From the NCBI RefSeq assembly GCF_003350925.1, contig NZ_KZ857182.1, positions 1 to 64,000 of the forward strand: a DNA stretch of 64,000 nt, written 5' to 3'. A program made the position numbers and the translations under genes. The notes beneath the pieces are model-generated. The model had not been told where the DNA came from, did not search any database, and worked only from the letters and a program-made list of their open reading frames with translations. The DNA is from Dyella tabacisoli (GTDB taxonomy: Bacteria > Pseudomonadota > Gammaproteobacteria > Xanthomonadales > Rhodanobacteraceae). This document shows, piece after piece, positions 46,973 to 56,409 of this stretch (positions are counted from its first letter, which is position 1; every line of letters starts with the position of its first letter).

Positions 46973-48105
46973 AATTCCTATTCGTCGGCACGAATCCCGA
47001 GCACACAGGGGCGGCGACCCATTTCATCGCCTTGATTCAAGCCGTCGCCGAAGCGGGCCATCAAGTGAGCGTGGTGGCGTATCCCGACGGACTGATCGCG
47101 CGCGGGTTGGCCCATACGAATGCGCGCCTGTATCCGGCGAAGTTTCGCAATGTGTTCGATCTGCGCGGCTATGCCGCGACATTCAAGGCCGCACGACAAC
47201 TAAAACCCGACATGCTGGTCGGTAACTTCGGCAAAGAATATTGGCCGCTGATCCTGATGGGACGTCTATTGCGCGTGCCGGTAACGCTGTTTCGCCACCG
47301 CACGCCGCCGATGAGCCGGCTATCGGGCTATCTGCTTCCACGCCTGGCCAAGCATTTCTTCGCGGTATCCCAACATGCACGCCAGGCTTATCTCGATTGC
47401 GGCATCCCCGGCGATCTGGTGCAGGTGCTCTATAACCCGGTAAACATGGCCCAGTGCCGGCCAGACCCGCAACAGCGCCGCGAAATCCTGGATTCGCTCG
47501 GCCTGGGCGATGACGCGATCGTGCTTGGCTATGCCGGCCGCATCCATGGCAGCAAGGGCATCTTCACCCTGCTCGAAGCGGCAGAGCAGGCGATGGCGAG
47601 CGAACCGCAACTGCATTGCTTATGGCTGGGCCATGGCCCCAGCTCGCAAGAACTGCACGAGCGAATTACCGCTGGTGCATTCGCCGAGCGGCATCATGTG
47701 CTGGGCTGGATCAACGACGTACATCCTTATTACACCGCTCTTTCGATGCTGGCGTTTCCGTCGATCGCGACCGAGACGTTTGGGCGCGTTTCGGTAGAAG
47801 CGCAGGCCTCCGGTGTCCCGGTATTGGGCAGCGACATCGGCGGCATCCCCGAAACCCTGTCCCCCAACGTGACCGGCCTGCTGCTGCCACCAAACGATGT
47901 CGGCGCATGGCGCGATGCCATTCTCAGCATGTGCGATCCCGCGCGCCGCATGCCGATGGCGGCGGCTGCCCGCGATTTCGTGCAACAGCATTTCAGCACC
48001 AGCGTGATCGCGGACGAATTCGTGAAGCTCTTGCGCGATAAACCGCCCGAACACAGCTCAGCGAGCCATCCACTGCAGCAACCACGCGACAGTAGTGCGC
48101 GTTAG
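46969..48105 (+). CDS. Glycosyltransferase family 4
   Basis: 378 residues, GT-B fold. MKFLFVGTNPEHTGAATHFIALIQAVAEAGHQV starts the acceptor domain. YAGRIHGSKGIFTLLEA and the EX7E region FPSIATETFGRVSVEAQASGVPV mark the donor domain. Coupled to the deacetylase by ATGA. Acceptor and sugar unknown; probably LPS core or O-antigen. Confidence 0.88.
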   Translation: MKFLFVGTNPEHTGAATHFIALIQAVAEAGHQVSVVAYPDGLIARGLAHTNARLYPAKFRNVFDLRGYAATFKAARQLKPDMLVGNFGKEYWPLILMGRLLRVPVTLFRHRTPPMSRLSGYLLPRLAKHFFAVSQHARQAYLDCGIPGDLVQVLYNPVNMAQCRPDPQQRREILDSLGLGDDAIVLGYAGRIHGSKGIFTLLEAAEQAMASEPQLHCLWLGHGPSSQELHERITAGAFAERHHVLGWINDVHPYYTALSMLAFPSIATETFGRVSVEAQASGVPVLGSDIGGIPETLSPNVTGLLLPPNDVGAWRDAILSMCDPARRMPMAAAARDFVQQHFSTSVIADEFVKLLRDKPPEHSSASHPLQQPRDSSAR

Positions 48106-48218
48106 AACCTGAGCCAATGCTTTCCGGCTATTTAGACGTCGATATAGCACGGCCCATCTGACAACCAGACCCCTGGCGACGCATGCCGCCAGGGGTGTTA
48201 TTTACCTGCTATGGCCGA

Positions 48219-50519
48219 TCATGGCGCGTTGACGAAGGCCTTCCATGCGGCAAGCAGATTCTTCGCATTCACCGACCCAAGGCCTGTAGCAAAGCTCCAG
48301 CCGGGCTGCGACGCATAGGCTGCCGTCTTGGGGGTGTATACCGTGGCGCTGCTCGACGTCAGACCTACCTGGACTGGGCCATAGATCCCCTGGAAATTCG
48401 CGATCGTTCCGTAGAAATAGCAATCGGGACTGACCACGGCCGGGAGCTGCTGGATGCATTGAGTGGAAATACCGCTACGCGTCACATTGTGAAACACGCA
48501 TTTGCCGGTGCCCTTGGGGCCGTTATCGGCATTGCATACGTCCAGCGAGGGCGGCGCCGCACCCGTTGCACCACCGTATTCCTGCGCCGCCAACGCATAC
48601 AGCGTCGGTGCGGCATTGCCCTGATTCGCCGGCAGGCCGCGTGCGGCCAGGCCTTGATCGATCAGTGCCTGGATGCCGGCAAACATCGGTGCGGACAGCG
48701 AGGTACCGCCCTCAAGGCTCACTGGAGCGGTGAATCCCGGCACGCACGGATTGGCCGCGGTACAAATAATCGCCCAGGTATAGCCGCCATACGAACCGGC
48801 GAACAAGGACACGTCCGGGACATCGCGCGACTGATCCTTCGCCGCGTTATGCACCTGCCGCTGCCATGCCGGCTTGCGATCCACCGAGGACGGACCGCCG
48901 CTGCCCGCTTCGGAGGTTACGTAATACCCGTTGGGGTCATAGATGAGATATTGCTTGCAGAACGCAAGCGCACTGGGTTGCCCGGCGAATTTAGCCGCCA
49001 ATGCATTGCCGCAGGATTGGTTCCACGGAATTTCCGGCACGTAGGAAAGTACCGACCCATACTCCGAATTGGTCGTTTTGCTGAAGTACTTGCTGCTGGT
49101 CTTATCCAGCACATCGGCGGTATCCGTGCCACCCACGACGGTGACATTGGGCGACGTACCGAACGAGTTGGCGTCCAGGCCGGCCCCGTTGATAAAGCCG
49201 CCATTGAAACTCGGATTGCTGCCGGAGTCGCCGCTGGAAACAAACACCGAAATACCTTCAGCATCGGCCTGCGCCCACATCAGATCGATCGCGGCCTTGC
49301 TGGCGGCATCGGTAAAGCCTTCGCCGTAGCCGTAACTGGCACTGATGATGTTGGGGCGTTTGGCGCCGTTGATGAGGTTGGTCGCCGCGGTAAATACACC
49401 GCCAAAGAAGTTGCTGCCGTTGGAGTCAGAGCAACTGGCGACCACAATATTCGCACCCGGCGCCATGGCCGTCGACCACTCCGCATCGAGCAAGGTCTCG
49501 GTGTCATCCTCGCCAGGATTGGCAATCGTCGGATCGATGCAATTGGTCATCGGTGGCGTCGCTTGCGGCTGAACCTGCGCAAACGTGCCGCCATAGCTGG
49601 CAAGGTTGAATTGACTGACGAAGTTGGTCCAATCGGCCGGCACCATCGACCCGCCTTCGACCAGCGCGATCGTGATGCCGGTACCGGTCACGCCACTGGC
49701 GCGCAATTGGTCGACGCCATACATCTTGGCCATGTCATACGGCACCAGCCCACGCACACCGCCCTGAAAGCTGACGGCCTCGGGGTTTGCCACCAGGTTA
49801 TGGACGGTCGCCGGCTGCTTGACTTTGAACCGCTGGGTGGCTGCATCGAATTGCGCCAGCTTAGGCGCCACGTGCAACGCCTGCGGGTGCAAATCATTGA
49901 GACCGGCAACGCCGACGACCACATCCCGCAACGCCGTCGGAATGCTGATATCGCTCGCATTCGCAATATGGCTGACCTTATTGATGGTGTAGTGGTTCTC
50001 CTGCGTATGGAAGGCGCGCTTCACCAGGCCCGCCGTGCCGCTGAAATCGATCTGCATCTTGTTCGGGTAAACGCCGTGGACGGTGAAACCCTGCGCCGTC
50101 AGCCACGACTTCACCGCGCCGATATCCACATCGGCAACACCAAACGTGGCGCCGTATTCTTCAGGGGTCAGCCAGGTATGAAATTTCGGTGACTTGGGAT
50201 CGTGCTGGGCTGCGATCAATGCGTTCAACGCTCCCTCGCGCAACGCGCTGCGCTGGAGTATGAGCTGCATATGGTTCATGGGGGTCGAGTCGGCCACGCT
50301 GGCCGTGGGCTGTACCTTGGCAACGAGCCCCAGATGACTCTTTTCGACCGTCGACAAAACGCTGCTATCGATGGTCTTCGTCACGCGAGGCATTTCTACC
50401 GTATTGAGATCGGCAATGGCCACATTGGGCGTCGTTACCGGCTGCGCCATGGCAGCCGCTGGCAGCGCGGCAATCGCCGCAGCAATGGAAGCACACAGAA
50501 TCAGATACTCGTTTCGCAT
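48219..50519 (-). CDS. Secreted S53 family peptidase (sedolisin/kumamolisin type)
   Basis: 766 residues. Signal peptide (cleavage near AMA-Q26), a pro-domain (about 30-190, with FHTWLTPEEYGATFG), then the catalytic domain. S53 residues: Glu and Asp in DTETLLDAEW (about 341), oxyanion Asp in SSGDSGSNP (about 430), Ser in GGTSLSAPMFAG (about 606). The C-terminal GLGSVNAKNLL is near the Ca site. It is an acid-active endopeptidase exported and self-processed. CAGGAG lies before the ATG. It interrupts a cluster of glycan genes. Confidence 0.92.
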   Translation of the reverse strand: MRNEYLILCASIAAAIAALPAAAMAQPVTTPNVAIADLNTVEMPRVTKTIDSSVLSTVEKSHLGLVAKVQPTASVADSTPMNHMQLILQRSALREGALNALIAAQHDPKSPKFHTWLTPEEYGATFGVADVDIGAVKSWLTAQGFTVHGVYPNKMQIDFSGTAGLVKRAFHTQENHYTINKVSHIANASDISIPTALRDVVVGVAGLNDLHPQALHVAPKLAQFDAATQRFKVKQPATVHNLVANPEAVSFQGGVRGLVPYDMAKMYGVDQLRASGVTGTGITIALVEGGSMVPADWTNFVSQFNLASYGGTFAQVQPQATPPMTNCIDPTIANPGEDDTETLLDAEWSTAMAPGANIVVASCSDSNGSNFFGGVFTAATNLINGAKRPNIISASYGYGEGFTDAASKAAIDLMWAQADAEGISVFVSSGDSGSNPSFNGGFINGAGLDANSFGTSPNVTVVGGTDTADVLDKTSSKYFSKTTNSEYGSVLSYVPEIPWNQSCGNALAAKFAGQPSALAFCKQYLIYDPNGYYVTSEAGSGGPSSVDRKPAWQRQVHNAAKDQSRDVPDVSLFAGSYGGYTWAIICTAANPCVPGFTAPVSLEGGTSLSAPMFAGIQALIDQGLAARGLPANQGNAAPTLYALAAQEYGGATGAAPPSLDVCNADNGPKGTGKCVFHNVTRSGISTQCIQQLPAVVSPDCYFYGTIANFQGIYGPVQVGLTSSSATVYTPKTAAYASQPGWSFATGLGSVNAKNLLAAWKAFVNAP

Positions 50520-51119
50520 GTAGTTCTCCTGGAAACTTTCAATGAAAAAAGCGAGGTCCCCTGTTTTTTGAATTCGTCACTCTACCGATCCATTCATTAG
50601 TTACGTCCCGACCTCCTTTATCGTTACGCCATAGAAAATCAAGGCAAAAGACACCCGCCGCGCTGCCATACCGGCAACGCGGTTCTCCTTGAAGGAGACC
50701 TGTCACTTTCAATGAAACGAGGGTGCCCCCCGGCATCCGCCCGCCAACGTCCCACGCATCAATCGCTCTTGAGTGTAGGAATATCTATCGAAAAATCGCA
50801 ATGCGCGTGAAAGGAATTACGCAAAAACACCCGACAAAGCCAACAAACCAAACACAATCAATTACCTGTAAAAACAGTCCATTTATTTCCATCGATTTAA
50901 ACCATGACTCTGACAACGCAATAAATTTCGCGCTATCGTGATAATTCACATGGAATTCACGGCGAATTGGCGCAACCGCCCAAATCATGCTTGCTGCAAT
51001 AAATTTCGACGCCGTAATTTATTACTTCAGCCATTTCGCACAAATAAATGACGGCTGAATAAATAAGAATCGTTATCGCGTGCAACCTTGCCACGACGCG
51101 TCATCGACCGCGCAGCCGC
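50520..51119. other. 600-bp gene-free region, AT-rich in its right half
   Basis: No ORF is supported. The left part (50520-50735) holds the peptidase leader and a near-copy of it: TTTCATTGAAAG occurs on the minus strand in both, near 50535 and 50707, and TCTCCTT-G-AAGGAGA (50684-50698) is a palindrome. The right part (about 50770-51065) is strongly AT-rich for this genome, with a 13-bp direct repeat GCAATAAATTTCG at 50918-50930 and 50996-51008. It probably contains the peptidase promoter. Confidence 0.55.
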
Positions 51120-51899
51120 TTATCTGCTGCGCATGCCTTTATCGGGCCCCACCTTTCGTTGGGCCTCGTGCAACTTCGCATACTTCAAAAACACGTAGAA
51201 AGCACCGGTCATACTGGCGACGAAGCCAGCCCAGCCATCCAGGAAATAACGCTTGCCGAGGTATTGCCGCAGAAAGAACCATGGCGGATAGAACACCATG
51301 CGCAGACCGGTGAACCGCTGCCCTTTGCGCAGCTTATGCGCAACCATTCGGGTGGTGTAGCTATTAATCTTGTTCATTCGCGTGGCGATATCGACATCGC
51401 CATGATTGATGAAGTCGGCGCGCCACAAGGTCTTGACCGGGCCATCGACCTCCACCGCCGAATGCACCTCGACGTGGTTCATGCGACCGCGCCGTCGATC
51501 GAACAACCGCAGCAGACCGTTGCGGCGACCCCAACGATGCTGCACTTTCCAAAACAATAACTCGCGGCGCGGCAAACGAAAGCCGGCATAGCGAGGCGCC
51601 ACCAATGCCTGCTCGATCACCTCGCGCGTACCGGCCGATAAAGTTTCGTCGGCATCCAGATTGAGAATCCAGTCGTGCGTAGCCAAATCATAAGCACGCT
51701 GCTTCTGTGGGCCGAATTCGTCGAACGGATGCACCGAGACACGCGCGCCATAGCGTTCGGCGATCGCCACGGTGTCATCCGTCGAGCCCGAATCCAGCAC
51801 CACGATCTCTTCGGCCCAGGTCACCCCGCGAAGGCACGCATCCAGCGTGCCGCCGTTGTTGTAAGTGATGACCACTACCGATAACGGTTCACGCGCCAT
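51120..51899 (-). CDS. Glycosyltransferase family 2 (WaaE/KdtX-like)
   Basis: 259 residues, GT-A fold. LSVVVITYNNGGTLDACLRGVTWAEEIVVLDSGSTDDT and NLDADETL (DxD-type) are typical of the WaaE group that adds a sugar to LPS core. A C-terminal membrane-associated segment (MVFYPPWFFLRQYLGKRYFLDGWAGF in pieces) is present. MAREPLS at 51899 is the likely start; 11 bp overlap the O-antigen ligase gene upstream. Confidence 0.88.
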   Translation of the reverse strand: MAREPLSVVVITYNNGGTLDACLRGVTWAEEIVVLDSGSTDDTVAIAERYGARVSVHPFDEFGPQKQRAYDLATHDWILNLDADETLSAGTREVIEQALVAPRYAGFRLPRRELLFWKVQHRWGRRNGLLRLFDRRRGRMNHVEVHSAVEVDGPVKTLWRADFINHGDVDIATRMNKINSYTTRMVAHKLRKGQRFTGLRMVFYPPWFFLRQYLGKRYFLDGWAGFVASMTGAFYVFLKYAKLHEAQRKVGPDKGMRSR

Positions 51900-53187
51900 G
51901 CGGCGACTCCTCACTGGGTACGACATAGAGCGCGGCGCACCACAGGCCAAGCAACCATGCAAACAACAAACCCCACCATGCCGAATAAAAAGCCAGATGG
52001 GTATTGAGCGGAAACAGCATCACACCAAGCGCCAGACTCGCCGGAAACGCCCGCGCGCGCGCGGCCGCACCCGCACGCCACCACGCGCGCAAAGCCAGCA
52101 CAGCGCCAGCCAGCCATAGCAGCAAGCCCAGCCCACCGGTTTCGGTCAGTACCTCAAGCACGACCTGGTGCGCATGGCAGGCGCCCTCGCCGACACCGCA
52201 GGCCTCGGCGACCACGAAGTGATCGTTGGCCGGTGCGAATTGTGGATAGACATAGCGAAAAGCCCGCACGCCAACGCCATTGACCGGGTGTGCCCGCGCC
52301 ATGCGCAGGCTGGTGCGCCAGATATCCAGGCGCCCGGCGAGCGCCTCGTCCAGACCCTGCGGAGCGCCGTTAAAAGCGCTCAAGGTGCGCTCCATGCGCG
52401 CATGGAAACGCCCCGATGTATTCCAGGCAATGCCACCGGCGAGTGCCAGCAATACGGCTCCGCCGGCACACAGCAACGCGAAGCGACGCAGCGAGCCAGC
52501 CTCGCGCCAGGCAAAACCCAGGGCGACCAGCCCATAGCAAAGCCAGGCCGCCCGCGACCCCGACAGCAATACCGGCCCTAAAACCAGGACCAGAGCGAGC
52601 AGCAGGCCCTTCAATCCCCACCGACGGCGTGCCGCCCATAGCGCAAACGGCGATAGCACGGCCAGCGTCGGACCGAGCTTGAGATTGGCCGCACCAAAGA
52701 TGCCGGAAATGCGCTCGGCCTCGGCCTGCCCGCCCAGACTCCAGCCGGTAAGCGCCTGCACCCAGGCGTCGAACACCCACACGGCCAGCACGGCAGCGAT
52801 TGCCATATACAACGCGGAAAGCTTTTCTTCTCGACGTATCGCGAAGCAGGCGTAAAGACCCAAGGGGACATAACGCAGCAACGCGGCCACGGTCGACCAA
52901 CTTTTGCCTGGCGCTGCCGAACCTATGGCCGAAATCAATGCCGCGCCGATATAGGCGGCAAGCAGCCATAGCAGCAATTGCGCACCGGGATGCTCGTACA
53001 GGGCACGCGGGTGGCGCACGAACAGCAAGGCCACGCCGATCAGACAGAGAAAGGTACCTAGCTCGGCGCTACGCCCGAACGGCAATAAGGCTACGACCAG
53101 CCAGAATGGCAAGAGTGGCGAACGTAGGGCGGCCTTCAGGAGGGCGAACGGACTCATCGGTAACCGGGTTAGCTTTAGCTCACGCAT
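51889..53187 (-). CDS. O-antigen ligase family protein (WaaL-like)
   Basis: 432 residues with about 11 membrane helices and a large periplasmic loop holding the Wzy_C motif (LDIWRTSLRMARAHPVNGVGVRAF, then H at CHAHQVVLEVLTETG). It would transfer O-polysaccharide from the lipid carrier to lipid A-core. Start could be MRELKL at 53187 or MSPFALL at 53157; neither has a clear ribosome site. The next gene on the strand overlaps by 11 bp. Confidence 0.85.
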   Translation of the reverse strand: MRELKLTRLPMSPFALLKAALRSPLLPFWLVVALLPFGRSAELGTFLCLIGVALLFVRHPRALYEHPGAQLLLWLLAAYIGAALISAIGSAAPGKSWSTVAALLRYVPLGLYACFAIRREEKLSALYMAIAAVLAVWVFDAWVQALTGWSLGGQAEAERISGIFGAANLKLGPTLAVLSPFALWAARRRWGLKGLLLALVLVLGPVLLSGSRAAWLCYGLVALGFAWREAGSLRRFALLCAGGAVLLALAGGIAWNTSGRFHARMERTLSAFNGAPQGLDEALAGRLDIWRTSLRMARAHPVNGVGVRAFRYVYPQFAPANDHFVVAEACGVGEGACHAHQVVLEVLTETGGLGLLLWLAGAVLALRAWWRAGAAARARAFPASLALGVMLFPLNTHLAFYSAWWGLLFAWLLGLWCAALYVVPSEESPHGA

Positions 53188-53258
53188 TGTAGGGGGCGTG
53201 GCCGACGTTAACGATTATTGACGGCGCGGGGGTCATCAACCACACCGATAATCAGCGC

Positions 53259-53296
53259 ACGAATGTTGGGCATCGCTTTGCTCAGCCCAACCTACG
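53259..53296 (-). repeat. REP-like half element
   Basis: AATGTTGGGCATCGCTTTG then CTCAGCCCAACCTACG: the reverse complement of the left half of the 143-bp element. It has the internal pairing GTTGGGC/GCCCAAC and lies between the two glycan genes, in the promoter region of the O-antigen ligase gene. Confidence 0.75.
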
Positions 53297-53340
53297 CGAC
53301 TGTAATCCTCACGCGGCAATGCGTAATACGTAACCTAATA

Positions 53341-53483
53341 CGTAGGTTGGGCTGAACAAAGTGATGCCCAACGTTGCGCAACGTTGAGGCTGGCCCCGAC
53401 ACCCAACATGGCACGCTTTTGACGTTCGCCGCGACCCCTACAGCGCGCAACGTTGGGGTTCGCTTTGCTCACCCCAACCTACG
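53341..53483. repeat. Paired REP-like element, 143 bp, copy 1
   Basis: Begins CGTAGGTTGGGCTGAACAAAG, ends GCTCACCCCAACCTACG; the ends are inverted repeats. Each half has its own stem (GTTGGGC/GCCCAAC and GTTGGGGT/ACCCCAAC). The spacer also resembles that of the 60495-60637 copy, which has the same length. The right end contains the TAG stop (53479-53481) of the glycosyltransferase gene. Confidence 0.85.
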
Positions 53484-54603
53484 CGACGACCTCTTCGTAG
53501 AGGGCCAGGGTGGCGTGTTGCATGTCGGCCAGGCGATAGCTTTGCAGCATGGGGATGGGTGGTGCCACGCGCAGAAGCTCGGCGGCACGTTCCACCAATC
53601 GCTCTTTGTCACCTAGCGGCACCCGGCCAGCGGGATACAACTCCGCCAGCAACTCGCCTACGCCGCCATGCGCATAGCCAAGCACGGGTCGGCATAACGA
53701 CAAGGCCTCGACCACCGTGCGGCCGAACGATTCGGGCTTGTTGGACAACTGCAACACCAAGGCGGAGATGGCATAGATGTCGCGGATGTCGGCACGTGCC
53801 GGGGCGAGTACGACTTGTGCCGCCACGCCGCTAGCCTCGATCAACTCGCGCAGCTCTTGCGCGTAGGCTTCGCGGCCGGGTTCGATCACGCCCAGCAGCA
53901 GCAACCGTGCATCAATGCCGCGATGCTTCAACTCGACCAGCAGCGCGATGGCATCGTGATGCCCCTTCAAGCGTGTGCCGCGCCCAGGCATCGTCAGCAG
54001 AGGTGCGCCAGCCAGGCTGGGATATTCGGCAAAAAAAGCCTTCTGCCAGGCATCCTCGGGCCGATGTCCATAGGGAAACGCCTCGGGATCGATACCGCGC
54101 GGAATCACTCGCACCCGCCCCGGCTCTAGCCAGCGATAGTGGCTGAGTACAAAGTCGCGCAAGGTTTGAGAGACCGCGATGATGCGTTCGCCGCGCAGCA
54201 GAATCGCGCTATAGCGACCCGGTGAATTAAGCCCGTGCACGGTGGTGATGAAATGCGCCGCGGGCGTCAATCCCTTCATGGCCCACCAGCCCAGCCAGGC
54301 CGGCAGCCGCGAACGCGCATGCACGATGTCCGGCTTAAGCTCACGCAAGCGCCGCCGCAATGCGCCAAACCGGGCCAGCGTGCGTAGCGATTTGCTGCCA
54401 ATGTCCAACGTGATGTGCTCGCTGCCCTCGGCCTGCAGTTGCTCGACCAGGCGCCCGCCGGCTGAAATCACCACCGAGCGATGACCGGCCTGGACCAGCG
54501 CGCGGCCGATTTCCAGCACAGAGCGCTCCGCGCCGCCCGAATGCAACGCAGGGATTAGCTGGACGACAGTCAGCGACCTGGTGGGCATGGCGACAGCGGA
54601 CAT
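53479..54603 (-). CDS. Glycosyltransferase family 4
   Basis: 374 residues, GT-B fold. Acceptor-side loop LIPALHSGGAERSVLEIGRALVQAGH, donor-side PGRGTRLKGHHDAIALL and the EX7E-type NKPESFGRTVVEALSLCRPVL. Start at MSAVAMPTRS (54603), preceded by GAAGAG; the frame is open to 54663. The last residues (VVA) and the stop codon come from the end of a REP-like element, so the original C-terminus may have been altered slightly. Probably LPS core or O-antigen assembly, with the two genes downstream. Confidence 0.88.
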   Translation of the reverse strand: MSAVAMPTRSLTVVQLIPALHSGGAERSVLEIGRALVQAGHRSVVISAGGRLVEQLQAEGSEHITLDIGSKSLRTLARFGALRRRLRELKPDIVHARSRLPAWLGWWAMKGLTPAAHFITTVHGLNSPGRYSAILLRGERIIAVSQTLRDFVLSHYRWLEPGRVRVIPRGIDPEAFPYGHRPEDAWQKAFFAEYPSLAGAPLLTMPGRGTRLKGHHDAIALLVELKHRGIDARLLLLGVIEPGREAYAQELRELIEASGVAAQVVLAPARADIRDIYAISALVLQLSNKPESFGRTVVEALSLCRPVLGYAHGGVGELLAELYPAGRVPLGDKERLVERAAELLRVAPPIPMLQSYRLADMQHATLALYEEVVA

Positions 54604-54701
54604 GGACTCTTCAATGAAAACCTTCATCCCACGGCACAAGCAGCAATCGTGCCGAAACCTCACCTACGCGGGCGTTTCGGCCCGGCATCACGGCTCAATC
54701 G

Positions 54702-54911
54702 TCAGTCGCGCAGGACGTAATACGCGCCGCAATAAGGACATTTCGACTCGCCGCCGTCATCGACGATCGGCAAATAAACCTTCGGGTGCGAGTTCCATAG
54801 CTCCATACCGGGCATCGGACAGGACAGCGGCAGGTCGGCGCGCGTCACTTCGTAACGATTTTCGGCATTTGCCGGAATCAGCGGTACGGCCGCGGCAGGG
54901 GAACGCGACAT
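54702..54911 (-). CDS. Small zinc-finger domain protein (zf-CHCC type)
   Basis: 69 residues. CPMPGMELWNSHPKVYLPI and KCPYCGAYYVL give the Cys-His-Cys-Cys zinc site also found in the complex I subunit NDUFS6. In bacteria these are small soluble proteins of unknown role. Its stop is 99 bp upstream of the glycosyltransferase start; both may be in the same transcript. Confidence 0.88.
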   Translation of the reverse strand: MSRSPAAAVPLIPANAENRYEVTRADLPLSCPMPGMELWNSHPKVYLPIVDDGGESKCPYCGAYYVLRD

Positions 54912-55096
54912 GGAAAAACTCCAGACTAGACATCGGGCCGCAGATGGTAGCAGGCTGCACCCGCCCAGGCGTTGCCGGGAATGGATAAGGGCTGATCGGG
55001 CAGCAGCGTCTGAACGGTCATACAGATTGTCATGGAACAGACCCAGTATCTGTCTGCCGACACCGAGCGTCGGCTATCTGCATTGAGGGGAATAAC

Positions 55097-56356
55097 GTGG
55101 ATTTCACCAAGATCATCGCGCGGGTCAAGGCTATCTTGACCACGCCACAGACCGAATGGCCTGCCATTGCGGCCGAGCCGGCCAGCGTTACCGGCTTGTA
55201 CAGCGGCTATATCGCCATCGTAGCGGCACTCCCTGCGATCGCCAGTTTCATCAAGGGCAGCCTGATCGGCTTCAGCCTGTTCGGTGTCACTGTGCGTACG
55301 CCGTTCGGCATGGGCATCGTCGGCATGGTCATCGGCTATGTGCTCAGCCTGGCGCTGGCCTATGTCATGGCACTCATCATCAGCGCTCTGGCGCCCACCT
55401 TTGGCGGCCAGAAAGACCAGGTACAGGCGCTCAAGACCGTCGCCTATGCATGGACCGCCTATTGGGTGGCCGGCGTTGCCTCCATCGTGCCTTGGCTGGG
55501 TTGGCTGATCGGCATCCTCGGCGGCATCTATTCGATCTACCTGCTGTACCTGGGCCTGCCGCACACCATGAAAGCGGCGCCGGAAAAAGCCGCCGGCTAT
55601 ACCGCCGTGAGCGTAGTGATCGCCGTCGTGTTCGGCTGGATCATCGCCATGATTATCGGCGGCGTGATTGGTGCGGCGGCCCTCAGCGGCGCGGCACTGA
55701 GTGGCACGCACGTCACCAGCAGCGATGGCAGCGTCACCGTCGATGAAAGCAGCGCCCTGGGCAAACTGGCCGCGATGGGCCAGCGCGCCGAGCAAGCCAG
55801 CAAAGAGTTGGAGGCCGCGCAGAAATCCGGCGACAGCGCCGCGCAACAAGCAGCCATGGGCAAGGTGATGGGTGCGGTATCGGGCGACAGCAAGGTGGAG
55901 TCACTGCCCGTCGATCAGATCAAGGCCTTTCTGCCCGAGACTTTGGCGGGCCTGAAGCGCGAGAGCGCCTCAGCCGGACGCACCAATACCATGGGCATGC
56001 AGGTTACCGAGGCGCAAGCGGTCTACACCGATGGCAACGGCCATAGCATCAATCTGCAAGTGTCCGACACCGGCAGCATGAAAGGCATGATGGCCATGGC
56101 CAGCAGCTTTGCCGGCGAGTCGGAGAAACAGACCGACCACGGCTACGAAAAAACCTATAACGACTCCGGCCGGATGATCCACGAAACCTGGGACAACAGC
56201 AGCAAGAGCGGCGAATTCAGCATGATCGTCGCCCAGCGTTTCACCGTGCAAGCCAGCGGCAACGCCGACAGCATCGACCAGCTCAAGCAGGCGGTCACCA
56301 GCGTCGACCTGTCGAAGCTGGAATCGTTGAAAGATCAGGGCGTCACGAAGAACTGA
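55097..56356 (+). CDS. Yip1-domain membrane protein
   Basis: 419 residues, GTG start with GAGGGG upstream. Residues 1-200 are a Yip1 domain: IIARVKAILTTPQTEWPAIAAEP followed by five membrane helices. The C-terminal 200 residues are soluble, with a helical linker (ALGKLAAMGQRAEQASKELEAAQ) and a beta-rich part. Function unknown. Confidence 0.85.
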   Translation: MDFTKIIARVKAILTTPQTEWPAIAAEPASVTGLYSGYIAIVAALPAIASFIKGSLIGFSLFGVTVRTPFGMGIVGMVIGYVLSLALAYVMALIISALAPTFGGQKDQVQALKTVAYAWTAYWVAGVASIVPWLGWLIGILGGIYSIYLLYLGLPHTMKAAPEKAAGYTAVSVVIAVVFGWIIAMIIGGVIGAAALSGAALSGTHVTSSDGSVTVDESSALGKLAAMGQRAEQASKELEAAQKSGDSAAQQAAMGKVMGAVSGDSKVESLPVDQIKAFLPETLAGLKRESASAGRTNTMGMQVTEAQAVYTDGNGHSINLQVSDTGSMKGMMAMASSFAGESEKQTDHGYEKTYNDSGRMIHETWDNSSKSGEFSMIVAQRFTVQASGNADSIDQLKQAVTSVDLSKLESLKDQGVTKN

Positions 56357-56360
56357 TCGC

Positions 56361-56409
56361 GGGAACGGGGAACGGGGAACGGGGAACGGGGAACGGGGAA
56401 CGGGGAACG
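56361..56409. repeat. Seven tandem copies of GGGAACG
   Basis: Seven perfect 7-bp units directly after the Yip1 gene stop, then a decayed unit. About 95 bp further (56504-56530) is a diverged inverted stretch (GTTCCCCGTTCCCTGTTCCCC), so the two can pair into a long hairpin. Confidence 0.9.

Noticed and set aside
48183-50192. 669-codon plus-strand ORF opposite the S53 peptidase gene
   Set aside because: The minus strand encodes a complete S53 peptidase with signal peptide, motifs and ribosome site. The plus-strand reading is a Arg/His/Gly-rich antisense frame, common opposite high-GC genes.
50785-50988. Short ORFs on both strands in the AT-rich region
   Set aside because: No ribosome sites, no family, composition as expected from AT-rich intergenic DNA.
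54926-55849. 307-codon minus-strand ORF opposite the Yip1 gene
   Set aside because: The Yip1 protein has clear membrane helices and a GAGGGG site; the antisense frame is Asp/His-rich noise.
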